Shown piece after piece: positions 1-7,927 of a stretch of DNA of 64,000 nt. The translations under genes and the position numbers were made by a program. The notes under the pieces were generated by a model. It saw only the letters and a program-made list of their open reading frames with translations, was not told the DNA's origin and searched no databases. This DNA is from SHVZ01 sp041906305 (lineage in GTDB: Bacteria > Pseudomonadota > Alphaproteobacteria > SHVZ01), in NCBI GenBank assembly GCA_041906305.1, contig JAYRJL010000009.1, forward strand, positions 1 through 64,000. The letters run 5' to 3'. Positions within the stretch are counted from its first letter, which is position 1, and each line of letters opens with the position of its first letter.

Positions 1-446
1 GACTGGGCCGTCGGTGACGCGGCAGTCGGCGATTGCGCGGGCGGGGGCGGTGCGGCGGCGGCAGGTGCAGGCACGGCGGCCGGCGGCGCCGACGCCGGGC
101 GCGACGGCGGAGCGCCTGCCGGCGCCGCGGCTCGGGGCTGCAGATCGTCGTCGGTGTACTTGGCGTTCTCGCGGTCGGCGACCAGGCCCTGGGTCAGCGC
201 CTGGCGTTCGGCCGGTGAGCTGGCGCGCGTCGGGCGCGCCGGCACGGTCGCGAGGTTCGGCGCGTCCTTGCTCTGGGCGGCGGCCATCCGGGCGTCGTTC
301 GTGTTCGGCTGAGCGGTCGCGCGCGACGAGGAGCCCGTCGCCGAGCGGTACCATTCCATCGGATTGACCGCGTCCGGCACCGACGAGCAGCCGGCCAGCG
401 CCAGGACCACCAGGACCGACGGTCCCCACGACCGTTTCGCCGCCAT
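1..446 (-). CDS. Lipoprotein, partial (runs off the left edge)
   Basis: An open frame runs leftward from ATG at 446 to the window edge without a stop. The product starts with a short basic and hydrophobic segment ending in a lipobox (LALAGC), so Cys20 should be lipidated after signal peptidase II cleavage. Conserved-looking patches follow (NPMEWYRSATG, then NLATVPARPTR and ERQALTQGLVADRENAKYTD), then an Ala/Pro-rich linker that continues past the edge. A GGGAG ribosome site lies about 10 nt before the ATG. Linkers like this often lead to an OmpA- or SPOR-type peptidoglycan-binding domain, but that part is not in the window. It is divergent from phaC. Confidence 0.75.
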   Translation of the reverse strand, partial: MAAKRSWGPSVLVVLALAGCSSVPDAVNPMEWYRSATGSSSRATAQPNTNDARMAAAQSKDAPNLATVPARPTRASSPAERQALTQGLVADRENAKYTDDDLQPRAAAPAGAPPSRPASAPPAAVPAPAAAAPPPPAQSPTAASPTAQ

Positions 447-631
447 TTTCGGCTTCTCCCGCCCGCTTTTCGACCCGGCGGGGGGTGACCCGGCCGCCAG
501 CATCGTGTAAGAAAATAACAAGAAACTGAATTCCGTTTTAGCCGCTTCCCGGAGGGCGGTCCACCGCCCCCTGTGGCCGGGATCCCCTAAGCGAGGACCC
601 TCCAAGGACGGGCGCGGCAGGAGCTAGGCGC

Positions 632-2440
632 ATGGTGGACAGCCAGAGCCCACAGGTAAAGGTTCCCGATCCGGTCGAGTTCGCGAAGACGATGACGCGG
701 ATCGCCGACCGCAGCCGCCAGCTGGTGGCCGATTTCGTCCAGAAGCAGGCCGAGACCGCCGGCAAGGACGGTGCCAGCGCCGATCCGCTCAACATAGGCT
801 CGGCCTTCTTCGAGCTGACCACCCGGCTGATGGCCGACCCTGCCCGCCTGGTCCAGGCCCAGATCAACCTCTGGCAGGACTACATGTCACTCTGGCAGAC
901 CGCGACCCGCCGCTTCTTCGGCGAGCAGGCGGCGCCGGTCGCCGAGCCCGCGCCGGGCGACCGCCGGTTCAAGGACCAGGCCTGGCAGGAAAGCTTCGTC
1001 TTCGACTTCATCAAGCAGTCCTACCTGCTGACCGCCCGCTGGCTGCAGCAGACGGTCAAGGAGACCGAAGGCCTCGACAAGAAGACCGCGCAGAAGGTCG
1101 ACTTCTATACGCGCCAGTTCGTCGACGCGATGGCGCCGTCGAACTTCCTGATGACCAATCCGGAAGTATTGCGCGCGACCATCGAGTCGGGCGGCGAGAA
1201 CCTGGTGAAGGGTCTCGACAACCTCCTCAAGGATCTCGAGCGCGGCAAAGGCAAGCTCGCGATCAAGATGACCGACATGGAGGCGTTCGAGGTCGGCAAG
1301 AACATCGCGACCACGCCCGGCAAGGTCGTCTACCAGAACGACCTGATGCAGCTGATCCAGTACTCGCCGACCACCGACAAGGTGATGAAGCGGCCGCTGC
1401 TGCTGGTCCCGCCCTGGATCAACAAGTTCTACATCCTCGATCTCCGCGAGAAGAACTCGTTCATCAAGTGGGCGGTGAGCCAGGGCATCACCGTCTTCGT
1501 CGTCTCCTGGGTCAATCCGGACGAGAAGCTCGCCGAGAAGACCTTCGAGGACTACATGTTCGAGGGCCCGCTGGCCGCGCTCGACGCGATCGAGAAGGCG
1601 ACCGGCGAGAAGGAGATCAACGCGATCGGCTACTGCATCGGCGGCACGCTGATGGCGGCGACGCTCTCCTACATGCAGGCGAAGAAGGACGAGCGCATCG
1701 CCAGCATCACCTTCTTCACGACGCTGGTCGATTTCGCCGAAGCCGGCGAGCTCGCGGTCTTCATCGACGAAGAGCAGCTCCAGGCACTCGAAAGCAAGAT
1801 GGAGAAGGACGGCGGCTATCTCGACGGCGGCGCGATGTCGACGACCTTCAACATGCTGCGCGCCAACGACCTGATCTGGTCGTTCGTCGTGAACAACTAC
1901 CTGCTCGGCAAGGACCCGTTCCCGTTCGACCTGCTCTACTGGAACGCGGACTCGACGCGCATGCCCGCGGCGATGCACAGCTTCTATCTCCGCAAGATGT
2001 ACCAGGAGAACAAGCTGGTGGAGCCCGGCGCGATCCGGCTCGGCAACGTTCCGATCGACCTCACCAAGATCAAGCTGCCGACCTTCATCCTGTCGACGCG
2101 CGAAGACCACATCGCGCCGTGGCGCTCCACCTTCGCGGCGACCAAGCTCTACAAGGGCCCGGTCAAGTTCGTGCTCTCGGGCTCCGGCCACATCGCCGGC
2201 GTCGTCAATCCGCCGGAGCCGGTGAAGTACGGCTACTGGACCAACGAGAAGAAGGCGGACACGCCGGAAACCTGGCTCGAAGGCGCCACGCAGCACCAGG
2301 GCTCATGGTGGCCCGAATGGCGGAAATGGCTCGAGGCCTATTCGGGCGGCGAGGTCGCGGCGCGCAAGCCCGGCGACGGCAAGCTGAAGCCGATCGAGGA
2401 CGCGCCCGGGTCCTACGTCTCGGTCAAGGCGCAGGAATAA
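632..2440 (+). CDS. phaC: Class I poly(3-hydroxyalkanoate) synthase
   Basis: Polymerises 3-hydroxyacyl-CoA into storage polyester at the granule surface. The 602-residue length fits class I PhaC. The lipase-like box GYCIGG places the nucleophile at Cys335. The other triad members are visible as Asp492 in TREDHIAPW and His520 in SGSGHIAGV. The N-terminal 200 residues are the helical PhaC_N region and the rest is the alpha/beta-hydrolase domain. A GGAG site lies 8 nt before the ATG. It is convergent with the carbonic-anhydrase-like gene 10 bp downstream. No phaA, phaB or phasin gene is adjacent, so precursor supply is encoded elsewhere. Confidence 0.96.
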   Translation: MVDSQSPQVKVPDPVEFAKTMTRIADRSRQLVADFVQKQAETAGKDGASADPLNIGSAFFELTTRLMADPARLVQAQINLWQDYMSLWQTATRRFFGEQAAPVAEPAPGDRRFKDQAWQESFVFDFIKQSYLLTARWLQQTVKETEGLDKKTAQKVDFYTRQFVDAMAPSNFLMTNPEVLRATIESGGENLVKGLDNLLKDLERGKGKLAIKMTDMEAFEVGKNIATTPGKVVYQNDLMQLIQYSPTTDKVMKRPLLLVPPWINKFYILDLREKNSFIKWAVSQGITVFVVSWVNPDEKLAEKTFEDYMFEGPLAALDAIEKATGEKEINAIGYCIGGTLMAATLSYMQAKKDERIASITFFTTLVDFAEAGELAVFIDEEQLQALESKMEKDGGYLDGGAMSTTFNMLRANDLIWSFVVNNYLLGKDPFPFDLLYWNADSTRMPAAMHSFYLRKMYQENKLVEPGAIRLGNVPIDLTKIKLPTFILSTREDHIAPWRSTFAATKLYKGPVKFVLSGSGHIAGVVNPPEPVKYGYWTNEKKADTPETWLEGATQHQGSWWPEWRKWLEAYSGGEVAARKPGDGKLKPIEDAPGSYVSVKAQE

Positions 2441-2450
2441 CGCCAGGGCC

Positions 2451-2990
2451 TCAGTCGCCGCGTTCGCGGCGATAGGTCTGGGCGTGGCGGGTGTAGCCGT
2501 CGGTCGACTCGGTCATGCCGGCCACGTCCTCGGGCGTCAGCTGCCGCATCATCTTGGCCGGGCTTCCCCCCCAGAGCTCGCCCGCCTTCATGTGCTTCCT
2601 CGGCGTCAGCAGCGAGCCGGCCGCGAGCATGGCGCCGCCCTCGATGGTCGTTCCTTCGAGGATCGTCGACTTCATGCCGATGAAGGCGCGATCGCCGATC
2701 ACGAAGCCCTCCCCCACCACCGCATGGCCGATCAGGACGTCGGCGCCGATCACGGTCGGATAGCGCTTGCCGGCGACGTGGATGATGCTGCCGTCCTGGA
2801 TGTTGGAGCGCGGCCCGACGGTGATCTTGTTGAGATCGCCGCGCAGCACGCAGCCGAACCAGACGCTGGCCCCCGCCCCGATCTCGACGTTGCCGATGAT
2901 CACCGCATTGTCGGCGATGAAGGCGTCGGGCGCGATCGTCGGCATCACCCCGCCATAGGGAACGAGGATTCCGGAACGACGCTGGCTCAT
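2451..2990 (-). CDS. Gamma-carbonic-anhydrase-like hexapeptide protein
   Basis: A left-handed beta-helix protein of the YrdA/PaaY gamma-carbonic-anhydrase family, 179 residues from the ATG at 2990. That start has GGAG 8 nt upstream, whereas an in-frame ATG at 3002 has no good site. Hexapeptide repeats cover most of the chain. Family zinc enzymes bind metal with three histidines at subunit interfaces. Here His71 (SIIHVAG) and His89 (LIGHAVV) are present, but the position expected to hold the third, five residues after His89, is Glu94. Activity as a carbonic anhydrase is therefore uncertain. It lies downstream of rplM-rpsI, separated by a terminator-like hairpin. Confidence 0.85.
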   Translation of the reverse strand: MSQRRSGILVPYGGVMPTIAPDAFIADNAVIIGNVEIGAGASVWFGCVLRGDLNKITVGPRSNIQDGSIIHVAGKRYPTVIGADVLIGHAVVGEGFVIGDRAFIGMKSTILEGTTIEGGAMLAAGSLLTPRKHMKAGELWGGSPAKMMRQLTPEDVAGMTESTDGYTRHAQTYRRERGD

Positions 2991-3012
2991 CGAAGTCTCC
3001 ATGAAAACGAAC

Positions 3013-3041
3013 GGGGCGCGAGACCCATCGGTCCGCGCCCC
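3013..3041 (-). terminator. Terminator-like hairpin after rpsI
   Basis: GGGGCGCG at 3013-3020 pairs perfectly with CGCGCCCC at 3034-3041 around a 13-base loop. Read leftward it is followed by GTTCGTTTTC, an interrupted U tract. It fits the end of the rplM-rpsI transcript. The next gene starts only 22 bases further on, so some read-through is possible. Confidence 0.55.
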
Positions 3042-3067
3042 GCCGATCGACGATATGTCCGAAACGA

Positions 3068-3541
3068 TTAACGCTTCGAGAACTGGAAGCTGCGGCGAGC
3101 CTTGGCGCGGCCGTACTTCTTGCGCTCGACCACGCGGCTGTCGCGGGTAAGGAAGCCACCGCGCTTCAGCACCGGGCGGAGGCCCGGCTCGTAGTAGGTG
3201 AGCGCGCGGCTGATGCCGTGACGGACCGCACCGGCCTGGCCGGAGAGTCCGCCGCCCTTAACCGTGCACCAGACGTCGTACTGGTCGGTGCGGTTGGCGG
3301 TCTCGAAGACCTGGGCCAGCAGCATCCGGAGCACCGGGCGGGCGAAGTATTCCTTGATGTCGCGATCGTTGACGACCACGCGGCCGATGCCGGGCTTCAG
3401 CCACACGCGGGCGACCGCGTCCTTGCGGCGGCCGGTCGCATAGGCGCGGCCCTTGGCGTCGAGCTTCGGCTGCGCATCGACTGCGGCAGCGGCGGCCGCG
3501 TCGGACTTGAGACCCTGGAGCTGTTCCTTGAGGCCGGTCAT
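3068..3541 (-). CDS. rpsI: 30S ribosomal protein S9
   Basis: Small-subunit protein whose basic C-terminal tail reaches the P-site tRNA. The 157-residue product has the alpha-proteobacterial N-terminal extension of about 25 residues (Ala-rich) before the S9 core, which starts near YATGRRKDAVARVW. The core continues through GGGLSGQAGAVRHGISRAL and ends in the invariant SKR. It follows rplM by 2 bp in the usual L13-S9 order and is surely translated from the same message. Confidence 0.98.
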   Translation of the reverse strand: MTGLKEQLQGLKSDAAAAAAVDAQPKLDAKGRAYATGRRKDAVARVWLKPGIGRVVVNDRDIKEYFARPVLRMLLAQVFETANRTDQYDVWCTVKGGGLSGQAGAVRHGISRALTYYEPGLRPVLKRGGFLTRDSRVVERKKYGRAKARRSFQFSKR

Positions 3542-3543
3542 TT

Positions 3544-4014
3544 TCAGGCGCTCCTCTTGTTCTTGGCGTTCATCGCGGCAACGTCCAGCTTCGCCGGCTG
3601 CTGCGCCTCATGCGGATGGGCGTTGCCGGCATAGACCTTGAGGTTGCCGAGCTGACGGCGGCCGAGGGGACCGCGGTTCATCATGCGCTCGACGGCCTTG
3701 TAGATCACCCGCTCGGGGTGCTCGCCGCCGAGGCGCTGGGCCATGGTCTGACCCTTGATGCCGCCGGGATTGTTGGTGTGATAGTAGAACACCTTGTCGG
3801 TCAGCTTCCGCCCGGTGAGCTTCACCTTCTCGGCGTTGATGACGACGATGTTGTCGCCCATGTCGACATGGGGCGTGTAGGTCGGCAGGTGCTTGCCGCG
3901 CAGACGCATGGCCAGGATCGAGGCCAGACGTCCGAGCACGACGCCCTCGGCGTCGATAAGCACCCACTTCTTGTCCTTACGGGCCTCGGCGGGCTTCGCT
4001 GAAAAGGTCTTCAT
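3544..4014 (-). CDS. rplM: 50S ribosomal protein L13
   Basis: Large-subunit assembly protein, 156 residues. Family signatures are visible: MKTFSAKPAE, KWVLIDAEGVVLGRLAS, GDNIVVINAEKVKLTGRK, the YYHTNNPGG segment, and ERVIYKAVERMMNRGPLGR. It is the first gene of the rplM-rpsI pair. A sigma-70-type promoter with a perfect -35 lies 62-89 bp upstream. Confidence 0.98.
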   Translation of the reverse strand: MKTFSAKPAEARKDKKWVLIDAEGVVLGRLASILAMRLRGKHLPTYTPHVDMGDNIVVINAEKVKLTGRKLTDKVFYYHTNNPGGIKGQTMAQRLGGEHPERVIYKAVERMMNRGPLGRRQLGNLKVYAGNAHPHEAQQPAKLDVAAMNAKNKRSA

Positions 4015-4075
4015 CGCTCGCGCTCTTGAAAGACGGTGGCCGGCTACCTCGGGGGCAGCCGGCCGGAAGGCGCGG

Positions 4076-4103
4076 AATATTGCAGATTTCGACCGGGTGT
4101 CAA
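4076..4103 (-). promoter_or_regulatory. Candidate sigma-70 promoter for rplM-rpsI
   Basis: On the minus strand a perfect TTGACA (4103-4098) is followed after 16 bases by AATATT (4081-4076), four of six matches to the -10 consensus. It is the only good match in the gap between the upstream lpxR-like gene and rplM. Confidence 0.55.
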
Positions 4104-4114
4104 CGAGAAAGGCC

Positions 4115-4156
4115 GAGAATCCGTGAGGATTCTCTTAGCGGTATTATATTACCGCT
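4115..4156 (-). terminator. Two adjacent hairpins after the lpxR-like gene
   Basis: AGCGGTA (4137-4143) pairs with TACCGCT (4150-4156), and its outer end overlaps the last base of the stop codon. Next to it GAGAATCC (4115-4122) pairs with GGATTCTC (4127-4134) around a four-base loop. Both are perfect. A short U-containing tract (GGCCTTTCTC) follows in the minus direction. They lie just upstream of the rplM promoter, so a terminator is the likeliest role. Confidence 0.5.
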
Positions 4157-5163
4157 TAAAACTTGGTCGAGATGCTGATCGAGCCGAAGTAATCGCCCTT
4201 TCGCTGGCCCGAGAACTCCTCCGACCGCCAGATCTGGGTGTAGCTGATGCGGGTCTGGCGGATCACGATCGCGAGGCCGGCCTGGGCCTCGAAGACGAAA
4301 GGCTTCTTCGAGATCGACTGCTCGCTGCCGAGCGTGTTGCCGTCGAGGAAGATGTCGCGGACCACGCCCCTCGCCTCGCCGCCGACAAAGAGATACCAGG
4401 CCAGCCGGTCGAGCGGCTTGTCGAACGAGGCCGATCCCGGCAGTGCCGGCCGGATGCGGGGCGGACCGAAGTCGACCGATAGGTCCTCGCCGACGCGGAA
4501 GGTGAGGCCGGCGCCGCCATAGGTGAAGACGTTGCCGACGCTGCCCGCGACATGCGGGATGAGGTCGAGGCCGTAGCCACCCGACGTCTCGGCGAGATAG
4601 CGCCACTTGCGCTCGAAGACCAGCGCGACGCCGGGCTCGTTCTGGAGCTGGTTGTCCCAGCCATGGGCCTCGTCGGAGCCGATCACGCGATGGACGTTGT
4701 TCTGGATCTGCTCGCCCAGCGCGGCCGGACCGACGACGCCGACGTCCAGCTCGACCGTGTCGAGCCGCCGATCCGACTGCGACTGGAAGGCAAGGCCGGC
4801 GTAGAGGAAGGCGCCGTAGGGCCGATCGTTGAGGATGCGATCGGTACGGATCTTGTTCTCGGGCGTGTAGAGATTATGCCCGAGCGTGAAGCCGATGCGG
4901 CGCCGCGCGTTCGTGTCGATCAGCGGGATGTACTCGCCCAGTTCCCACAGGCCCTGGGGTCCTCCGCTGTCCGGCGAAAGCCAGCCGAGCCGAAAGCCGT
5001 TCGTGTAGTGCTTGTCGGCGTTGTCCCGCGAGAAGAGGTCGTTCTCGACGACGAGCGTGAACACGCCCTCCGGATCGCCCTGCTGGGCGGTGGCTGGAGT
5101 CGCGCCGAGGAGCGAGGCGGCCATCAGGGCGACCACGCCCAGGCGTCGCTGAATCAGGGTCAT
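4156..5163 (-). CDS. LpxR-like outer-membrane lipid A deacylase family protein (DUF2219)
   Basis: A 335-residue exported protein with a signal peptide (hydrophobic core VVALMAASLLGA, cleavage near ATA-QQ). The family hallmarks are VVENDLF, DKHYTNGFRLGW, NLYTPENK, DRPYGAFLYAG, VVGPAALGEQIQN and HGWDNQLQNEPG, followed by amphipathic beta-strands and a C-terminal Phe, typical of an outer-membrane barrel. LpxR proteins remove the 3'-acyloxyacyl chains of lipid A. Family members are diverse, so that activity is inferred only from the family. The next upstream gene encodes a paralogue. Confidence 0.8.
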   Translation of the reverse strand: MTLIQRRLGVVALMAASLLGATPATAQQGDPEGVFTLVVENDLFSRDNADKHYTNGFRLGWLSPDSGGPQGLWELGEYIPLIDTNARRRIGFTLGHNLYTPENKIRTDRILNDRPYGAFLYAGLAFQSQSDRRLDTVELDVGVVGPAALGEQIQNNVHRVIGSDEAHGWDNQLQNEPGVALVFERKWRYLAETSGGYGLDLIPHVAGSVGNVFTYGGAGLTFRVGEDLSVDFGPPRIRPALPGSASFDKPLDRLAWYLFVGGEARGVVRDIFLDGNTLGSEQSISKKPFVFEAQAGLAIVIRQTRISYTQIWRSEEFSGQRKGDYFGSISISTKF

Positions 5164-5261
5164 CTTCCCCCCGGTGGAAGCATGCGGACGTCCTCAACCT
5201 GACAGACCCGCCGGCTTTCGCCTTGTGAGAAAGTCGTGACCTCTCAGCGCCTTGGCGTGAC

Positions 5262-6290
5262 CTAGAAGCGGATGCTGGCGCTGAGGGAGCCGAACCAGTC
5301 GGGGCGCTTCTGGCCGTCGAACTCGCGGGTGCGGAGCGTCTGCGTGTAGGAAAAGCGGACGCGGTTGAACACGAGCACGACGCCGCCCTGCAGGTCGGCG
5401 ACGAAGAGCTTTCGCGACACCGACTGGCTGTCCTTGAAGGAGTTGCCGTCGAGGAAGATGTTGTGGGCGACCGCTCGCATCTCCGCGCCGACGAAGGCGT
5501 ACCAGGCAAAGACGTCGACCGGATAGAAGGTGTCGGACCCGGCAAGCGCCGGCTGGATGCGCGGGGGGCCGAAATCGACCCCGAGGTTGTCGCCGAAGCG
5601 CAGCGTCGCGCCGGCGCCGCCATAGGTCAGCACGTTGCCGACGCTGCCCGAGAAGTTTCCCAGCAGGTCGACGCCGAGATCGTTTCCGAGGAGGGATTTC
5701 AGTGCCGGTTCCGTGATGGCAGCCGACAGCATCGACCGACGGCGCTCATAGACGAGCAGAACCCCGGGCTCGTTGCGTAGCTGGTTGCTCCAGCCACGCG
5801 CCTCGGGGACATGCGCGACGTAGCGGTGCCAGTTGTTCTGAACCTCCTCCCCGAGCGCCGCCGGGCCGACGACGCCGAGGTCGAGTTCGAGCGTTTCCAG
5901 CGACGTCGCTGTTCGGGATTGCAGCACGGCACCGCCATGGAGCCAGCCCGCGTAGGGGCGGTCGCCGGGGATGGGATCGAGCCGCTGCTTGTCCTCGGGC
6001 GTGTAGATGTTGTGGTCGATGGCGAAACCGACGCTCCAACGCCTGTCGTTCGAGAGAAGGGGCAGCTTGGCGGCCAGCTCCCAAAGCGCGTCGTGGAGTT
6101 CGCTCTTCTCGAAGAACAGCGCGGCACGAACGCCGTTGCTGTAGTGGCGATCGGCGTTGTTCTGCGCGAAAAGATCGTTCTCGGCGACGCCGGTCACGAC
6201 CCAGGTCGGCCGTTCCTCGGAAGCAGCCGTCGACGCCGCGAATGCGGCGACCAGGGAGACGGCGGCGGCGAGCGATCGAAAGGTCGTCAC
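5262..6290 (-). CDS. LpxR-like outer-membrane protein, second copy
   Basis: Paralogue of the gene at 4156-5163, with the same order of motifs (VAENDLF, DRHYSNGVRAAL, NIYTPEDK, DRPYAGWLHGG, VVGPAALGEEVQN, RGWSNQLRNEPG) and a C-terminal Phe. I start it at the GTG at 6290, because this overlaps the upstream stop as GTGA and puts a clean signal peptide (TTFRSLAAAVSLVAAFAAS) at the N terminus. An in-frame ATG at 6335 would add a non-signal extension inside the upstream gene. The product is 342 residues. It is translationally coupled to the thioesterase gene. Confidence 0.8.
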   Translation of the reverse strand: MTTFRSLAAAVSLVAAFAASTAASEERPTWVVTGVAENDLFAQNNADRHYSNGVRAALFFEKSELHDALWELAAKLPLLSNDRRWSVGFAIDHNIYTPEDKQRLDPIPGDRPYAGWLHGGAVLQSRTATSLETLELDLGVVGPAALGEEVQNNWHRYVAHVPEARGWSNQLRNEPGVLLVYERRRSMLSAAITEPALKSLLGNDLGVDLLGNFSGSVGNVLTYGGAGATLRFGDNLGVDFGPPRIQPALAGSDTFYPVDVFAWYAFVGAEMRAVAHNIFLDGNSFKDSQSVSRKLFVADLQGGVVLVFNRVRFSYTQTLRTREFDGQKRPDWFGSLSASIRF

Positions 6291-6721
6291 GCGCCACCCA
6301 AGGGCGGCAGCGAGTAGGTCGAGGTCACGTGGCATACGGGATCTTCCTCGCCTTGCGAAAAAATCGTGACCTCTCCATAGGCCAGACGTTTTCCGAGCTT
6401 CAGCAGCCGGCCTTCGGCGATCAGGTCGCGCGGCGGCGGCAGGCGAAGGAAGTTGGCATTCAGATTGGTGGTGACCGCCATCTTCACGCGGCCGATGCGG
6501 GAGAGCACGACCGCGTACATCGTGTAGTCGGCGAGGCCCATCATCGCCGGGCCCGAGACGGTGCCGCCGGGGCGGAGATGCGCCTGGTCGACCGGCAGGC
6601 GCACGGTCGCTTCGCCGGCGACCAGCCGCTCGACGCGAAAACCCTGCTCCCAGGCGAAGGGCAGCTCCTCGCGGATGAGATCGTTGAAGTCCTCGACGGT
6701 GATCGCGGATGAATCTGCCAT
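6287..6721 (-). CDS. PaaI-type hotdog-fold thioesterase
   Basis: A 144-residue protein with the PaaI/4HBT signature HLRPGGTVSGPAMMGLAD, where the helix after the Gly-rich stretch carries the catalytic Asp in related enzymes, followed by TTNLNANFLR. It should hydrolyse acyl-CoA thioesters in the cytoplasm, substrate unknown. It follows the SugE-like gene by 1 bp, and its stop overlaps the start of the second LpxR-like gene. These three form one minus-strand operon. Confidence 0.85.
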   Translation of the reverse strand: MADSSAITVEDFNDLIREELPFAWEQGFRVERLVAGEATVRLPVDQAHLRPGGTVSGPAMMGLADYTMYAVVLSRIGRVKMAVTTNLNANFLRLPPPRDLIAEGRLLKLGKRLAYGEVTIFSQGEEDPVCHVTSTYSLPPLGGA

Positions 6722-6722
6722 G

Positions 6723-7043
6723 TCACTCGCTCGACGACAGCTTGAGGCCGACCGTACCGGCGACGATCAGGGAGATGCAGAGGATGCGGACGAGATCCCG
6801 GGATTCGCCGAGCCAGACCATGCCCAGGATGGCGACACCGGCGGCACCGATCCCGGTCCACACGGCATAGGCGGTGCCGATCGGCAGGGTACGCGCGGCG
6901 AGCGCGAGCAGCACCATGCTCGCGACCATCGCCGCGATCGTGCCGAGGCTCGGCCACAACCGGGTGAAGCCCTCGACGTATTTGAGCCCCAGCGCCCAGC
7001 CGATCTCGAGAATCCCAGCCATCACCAGATAGATCCAGGCCAT
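6723..7043 (-). CDS. sugE: SMR-family guanidinium exporter SugE/Gdx
   Basis: A 106-residue, four-helix small multidrug resistance protein. It carries the essential membrane Glu in helix 1 (GILEIGWALGLKY) and the segments LPIGTAYAVWTGIGAAG and GESRDLVRI, which match the SugE/Gdx branch better than EmrE. Gdx proteins export guanidinium in exchange for protons. I start at the ATG at 7043; the frame is open further upstream but only over the crotonase gene on the other strand. I could not find a convincing guanidine riboswitch in the 75-bp leader. Confidence 0.88.
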   Translation of the reverse strand: MAWIYLVMAGILEIGWALGLKYVEGFTRLWPSLGTIAAMVASMVLLALAARTLPIGTAYAVWTGIGAAGVAILGMVWLGESRDLVRILCISLIVAGTVGLKLSSSE

Positions 7044-7118
7044 CCGCCCTCCCCGTCCTTGACGTGCCAGACCCTTGGCCGGATAACACGTCCCGGAGCC
7101 TGGAAGGAAGCCTCTCCC

Positions 7119-7922
7119 ATGACAGCCCAGCCCAAAGCCTCGCCGGCGGAGCCGCTCGTCCTCGTCACGCGCGACGACGGGGTGGCGCATCTGACGATGA
7201 ACCGTCCGCAGGCGCGTAACGCGCTCTCGATCGGCCTGATGAGCGCGCTCGAGGCCGCGATCGACGACGCCGCGGCCGATGCCGCGACCCGCGTGGTCGT
7301 GATCTCCGGCGCCGGCCCCGCCTTCTGTGCGGGTCATGACCTCAAGGAGATCCGCGCCAATCCGGGCGAAGAGATCTATCGCAATCTCTTCAAGCAGTGC
7401 GCGCGGCTGATGACCAAGATAGTGCGCCTGCCGAAGCCGGTGATCGCGCGCGTGCACGCGACCGCGACCGCCGCGGGCTGCCAGCTGGTCGCGACGTGCG
7501 ACCTCGCGGTCGCGGCCGAGACCGCGCAGTTCGCCACGCCCGGTGTCAACATCGGCCTCTTCTGCTCGACCCCGATGGTGGCACTCTCGCGCGCCGTCGG
7601 CCGCAAGGCCTCGATGGAGATGCTGCTGACCGGCGACATGGTGCCGGCCGCCCGCGCCCGCGAGCTCGGCCTGGTCAACCGCGTGGTCCCGGCCGCCGAT
7701 CTCGACAAGACCGTCGCCGACCTCGCCAGGCAGATCGCGTCGAAGTCGCCGCTGACGCTCAAGATCGGCAAGGAGGCGTTCTATCGGCAGGTCGACATGC
7801 CGCTCGACGACGCCTACGCGTACGCCGCCGAAGTGATGACCAAGAACATGATGGCGCGCGACGCCGAGGAAGGCATCGACGCCTTCATCCAGAAGCGCCA
7901 TCCCACCTGGTGCGGAGCCTGA
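7119..7922 (+). CDS. Crotonase-fold enoyl-CoA hydratase/isomerase family protein
   Basis: A 267-residue crotonase of the ECHDC3-like branch. The oxyanion-hole loops are visible (FCAGHDLKEI and ATAAGCQLVATCD). The two glutamates that do hydration in classical crotonase seem replaced: the AAGC-Glu position is Gln, and the PE-hxG position is Val in FATPGVNIGLF. A plain hydratase reaction is therefore doubtful. The ATG at 7119 has a GGAAGGA site. The frame is open far upstream, but that part overlaps sugE. Followed by the CoA-binding-protein gene after 5 bp. Confidence 0.85.
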   Translation: MTAQPKASPAEPLVLVTRDDGVAHLTMNRPQARNALSIGLMSALEAAIDDAAADAATRVVVISGAGPAFCAGHDLKEIRANPGEEIYRNLFKQCARLMTKIVRLPKPVIARVHATATAAGCQLVATCDLAVAAETAQFATPGVNIGLFCSTPMVALSRAVGRKASMEMLLTGDMVPAARARELGLVNRVVPAADLDKTVADLARQIASKSPLTLKIGKEAFYRQVDMPLDDAYAYAAEVMTKNMMARDAEEGIDAFIQKRHPTWCGA

Positions 7923-7927
7923 CCTAG

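Noticed and set aside
887..2296. Long minus-strand open frame across phaC
   Set aside because: It mirrors the phaC frame in a GC-rich gene, has no recognisable domains, and is rich in Arg, Val and Asp as expected for antisense shadow frames.
7044..7118. Possible guanidine riboswitch in the leader of sugE
   Set aside because: GGACG and ACGGGG-like strings occur, but I could not fold two hairpins with ACGR loops (guanidine-II) or find the conserved parts of guanidine-I or -III.
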